DNA of 64,000 nt from Chloroflexota bacterium (GTDB taxonomy: Bacteria > Chloroflexota > UBA6077 > SHYK01). The stretch is taken from assembly GCA_035652535.1 (NCBI GenBank), contig DASRDP010000036.1, positions 1 through 64,000 of the forward strand. The letters are read 5' to 3'. The notes under the pieces were generated by a model. That model searched no databases and was not told the DNA's origin. It was given only the letters and a program-made list of their open reading frames with translations. Shown here one piece after another: positions 61,815-64,000 of the stretch (position 1 is its first letter; every line of letters begins with the position of its first letter). The position numbers and the translations under genes are program-made.

Positions 61815-61945
61815 AGGTCACTATTGCGGCGACCGCTCGGCCATGTGCCGGACCGTGCACGCTCTGATCCGAGGAGACGGTCCGATCGTTCCTCGGCACA
61901 GGCTAGTAGCCCGAGGAACCACCAAACAGGTGGAGGAATCACGCG
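61815..61945 (+). promoter_or_regulatory. Structured 5' leader with three hairpins
   Basis: Three successive perfect stems: CGGACCG/CGGTCCG (61849-61855 with 61878-61884), GTTCCTCGG/CCGAGGAAC (61888-61896 with 61911-61919) and CCACC/GGTGG (61919-61923 with 61929-61933). The last one pairs with the GGTGGAGG ribosome-binding region of the gene at 61946. It does not match a riboswitch class I know. It may control translation. Confidence 0.4.
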
Positions 61946-63310
61946 ATGGGTCTGAAATCCGCGTTTACCCCGCGTCTTATACCCGCAATCGCAGCAATCC
62001 TCGCACTCGCGCTCCCCGTCGCGCCGGCGATGGCGCAGTCGACCACCCTGATCTCCATCGATGCCCCGGCGGACGGCGCAAACGTCTCGAACGGGACACA
62101 GATCGATATCGGCGGGTGGGCAGTCGATACGGCCGGCCCGGGAACCGGCGTCGACATGGTGCGAATCTATCTCGACAACCGGATGGACAACAACGGCACG
62201 TTGCTCGGCAACGCAAACTACGGCGGAGCCCGAGCAGACGTTGCTGCTGCTCTCGGAAACACGGCCTACACCGACAGCGGGTTCGACTATCTTTGGACGC
62301 CGTCCGGCGTCAGCGGCGGCAGTCATACCATTTATGTCTACGCGCACTCGATCGCGAACGGCTGGGCCTACAAGACCGTCGCCATCAACGTCCAGGGACC
62401 GACGGCAGCGCCGGCCCGGACCGGTGGCGGTGGACCGGCCTACGGCGGCCAGTACGGCCCTGGTGGTCCGATGACTCCGTACGGCGGAAGCTATCTCAAC
62501 ACGAACTACGGCTACCCAGGATACGGCGGCTACGGCGGGTACGGTGGTGGCTACGGCTGCGCGCCGTACTATGACTACTACAGCCCCGTCTGCACCGGCT
62601 ACGGCGCCTACGCGCCGCCGCCCCCCTACTATGGCGGCGGAATCCCGCCCTACGGAGGGTACGGCGCCGGAATCGGTTACCAGCAGACGGTCGTAGTCGT
62701 CGCCCCGCCCAGTGGAACGGTACTCCTTTCGTGGATCGCCAACCCGAGCGCGCAGTCGTACCGGATCTACCAGGCGACCGCTGCGCAGCCCGCGAACTTC
62801 ACGGTCGCGATTACGGTGCCGCAGACCAGCGGGATCCTGGCGACGAACGGGACGGTAACGGGCCTCACGCCGGGCCAGACGTATTACCTTCAGGTTCGCG
62901 CGGTTGACCCGAACGGACTCGAGACCGTCGTGCCCGCCTACTCGAACACGGGATACGGGCTGGGGTACCCCGGTTATCCGGGCTACCCTGGTTACCCAGG
63001 CTATCCAGTTCCTGGCTACGGGACACTCCCCGCACCCACGGGCGTGACGGTAACTGGCATCACCGGCACCACAGCGACCCTGAGCTGGAACCCGGTGCCC
63101 GGCGCCATCAGCTACCGCGTTCTCCAGGCGCTCGGGACGAGCGGCGCATTCGTCCCCTCCGTCGTGAGCAACACGACCGCGACCAGCGCGGTCGTATCCG
63201 GCCTCTCCGTGAGCACCCAGTACAGCTTCGAGGTCATCGCGCTCGACGCCTTCGGGAACCAGAGCCCGCCATCGGCGCCGGTCACGGCGACGACGACCGC
63301 CGGTCCGTAA
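61946..63310 (+). CDS. Secreted Gly/Tyr/Pro-rich protein with Ig-like and two fibronectin III domains
   Basis: A 454-residue exported protein. The signal peptide ends LPVAPAMA. An Ig-like domain follows (about residues 35-150) with VSNGTQIDIGGWAVDTAG and HTIYVYAHS. Then comes a disordered Gly/Tyr-rich segment (GYGGYGGYGGGYG, CAPYYDYYSPVC). Two fibronectin type III domains (TVLLSWIANPSAQSYRIYQAT and ATLSWNPVPGAISYRVLQA) are separated by a run of GYP repeats (about residues 335-355). It is probably a cell-surface or matrix protein. GGTGGAGG precedes the ATG. The Ig-like domain recurs in the next gene. Confidence 0.85.
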   Translation: MGLKSAFTPRLIPAIAAILALALPVAPAMAQSTTLISIDAPADGANVSNGTQIDIGGWAVDTAGPGTGVDMVRIYLDNRMDNNGTLLGNANYGGARADVAAALGNTAYTDSGFDYLWTPSGVSGGSHTIYVYAHSIANGWAYKTVAINVQGPTAAPARTGGGGPAYGGQYGPGGPMTPYGGSYLNTNYGYPGYGGYGGYGGGYGCAPYYDYYSPVCTGYGAYAPPPPYYGGGIPPYGGYGAGIGYQQTVVVVAPPSGTVLLSWIANPSAQSYRIYQATAAQPANFTVAITVPQTSGILATNGTVTGLTPGQTYYLQVRAVDPNGLETVVPAYSNTGYGLGYPGYPGYPGYPGYPVPGYGTLPAPTGVTVTGITGTTATLSWNPVPGAISYRVLQALGTSGAFVPSVVSNTTATSAVVSGLSVSTQYSFEVIALDAFGNQSPPSAPVTATTTAGP

Positions 63311-63332
63311 CCGGCCGCAAGACGCAACGTCA

Positions 63333-63373
63333 CAGAAGGAGAGGGAGCGGAGTTACCGCTCCCTCTCCTTCTG
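63333..63373 (+). terminator. Strong hairpin terminator
   Basis: A perfect 18-base stem: CAGAAGGAGAGGGAGCGG (63333-63350), loop AGTTA, CCGCTCCCTCTCCTTCTG (63356-63373), starting 22 bases after the stop of the 61946 gene. No long T-run. Confidence 0.8.
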
Positions 63374-63562
63374 TATCACAAATTGTGCCATTCCCTTGAT
63401 TTCCTGCAATAATGTCCCTCATGCGCTGCGCGCACCTTCGAGCGGAGGCTGCGCCGACGCTGTGGCGATCGGCAAATTTGATACGGCCGGTCACCCCGCG
63501 CGCGAGCCGCTCATTTGGGGAACGGCTCCGGGACCTGGAACCAATCCGTGGAGGGACTGTCC

Positions 63563-64000
63563 ATGACCGCGCACTCGTTTCTCACTCGATGGAGCGTTTC
63601 GGCCGCTCTGCTCGCCGTCGCCGCCGTGCTGGCGCAGTCGGCATCGTTCGGGCTCCCGAGTGATATTGCCGTCGTTTCCGCCCAGGGGTGTTCGCCCCAA
63701 ATTGGGATCGACTCGCCGGCCACCGGCGACACCGTGTCTGGCGTGACGACGTTCAGCGGCTGGGCAGTCGACCTTTCCAGCCCGGCTGGCAGCAGCGGCG
63801 TCGATTCGGTGCGCCTCTATCAGGACGCACCCCCGGAGGAGGGCGGGACGGGCCTCGCCGTCGCAACCATCGGCATCCCGCGGCCGGACATCGACGCGGC
63901 CAACGGCCTCACGAACTCCATGTCCGGATGGAGCGCCGACGTTGACTTCTCGAACTCACCGAGCGAAGACGCGACGATCTACGTCTACGCGCACACGCTG
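63563..64000 (+). CDS. Secreted protein with the same Ig-like domain, 3' end outside the window
   Basis: The first 146 codons of a gene truncated by the window edge. The signal peptide is long (FLTRWSVSAALLAVAAVLAQ, possibly to SAQG at about 42). The mature part CSPQIGIDSPATGDTVSGVTTFSGWAVDLSS, then SGVDSVRLYQD and ATIYVYAHTL, aligns with the first domain of the 61946 protein. GGAGGG lies seven bases before the ATG at 63563. It is separated from its paralogue by the terminator, so it has its own promoter in the 190-base gap, where a hairpin GAGCCG/CGGCTC (63504-63509 with 63523-63528) is seen. Confidence 0.85.
   Translation, partial: MTAHSFLTRWSVSAALLAVAAVLAQSASFGLPSDIAVVSAQGCSPQIGIDSPATGDTVSGVTTFSGWAVDLSSPAGSSGVDSVRLYQDAPPEEGGTGLAVATIGIPRPDIDAANGLTNSMSGWSADVDFSNSPSEDATIYVYAHTL

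Overview
The window is GC-rich bacterial DNA with short intergenic gaps, many 4-base ATGA overlaps, frequent GTG/TTG starts and clear Shine-Dalgarno sequences. The gene mix is three Rieske oxygenases, a UbiD decarboxylase, a LigB-type extradiol dioxygenase, a crowd of family-5 peptide-type solute-binding lipoproteins, a CIRCE-controlled groESL, TatA, GTP-dependent PEP carboxykinase and NDH-2. This suggests an uncultivated, probably Chloroflexota-like, heterotroph. That assignment is inferred from gene content; there is no rRNA or other decisive marker here. No tRNA, rRNA or CRISPR array was seen.

Layout. 0-3.4 kb: PPOX-fold protein, double cupin, an intergenic repeat block and a minus-strand Rieske oxygenase. 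3.5-8.7 kb: solute-binding lipoprotein plus two Dpp-type permeases (no ATPases), then dnaA. 8.8-24.3 kb: a catabolic/uptake region with a Met-rich secreted protein, Nudix, UbiD, a di-iron ferritin-like protein, LigB, a second Rieske oxygenase, four orphan solute-binding lipoproteins, a TadE-like protein and an ACMSD-type amidohydrolase. 24.6-28.9 kb: minus-strand cobalamin genes cbiB, cobD-like and cobQ, then a hypothetical gene. 28.9-29.9 kb: a REP-associated tyrosine transposase (RAYT) between two arrays of the same hairpin in inverted orientation. 30-38 kb: racemase-like protein, VOC protein, degenerate PP2C/beta-propeller membrane protein, tsaD, CIRCE-groES-groEL and a third Rieske oxygenase. 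38-41 kb: histidine kinase and two paralogous response regulators. 41-48.7 kb: MFS exporter, flavin disulfide reductase, metallophosphoesterase, D,D-carboxypeptidase and two more binding proteins. 48.7-59 kb, mostly minus: PQQ-type propeller lipoprotein, SsuABC-like ABC system, DrrAB-like ABC pair, TatA with a zinc ribbon, pckG and NDH-2 with a cyclic-nucleotide-binding tail. 59-64 kb: SDR-fold protein, LysR regulator, membrane protein and two secreted paralogues, the second cut by the window end.

How it fits together. The Rieske, UbiD, LigB, cupin and amidohydrolase enzymes make sense as parts of aromatic ring hydroxylation, decarboxylation and cleavage. The many binding proteins would feed peptides or other organic solutes to shared permeases encoded here or elsewhere. 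The most unusual structure is the RAYT/REP locus at 28.87-29.94 kb. Two tandem arrays with different repeat units (28 bp and 62 bp) share one hairpin core and bracket the transposase gene in inverted orientation. The gene's start codon lies inside a repeat unit, and one unit carries an inverted hairpin loop.
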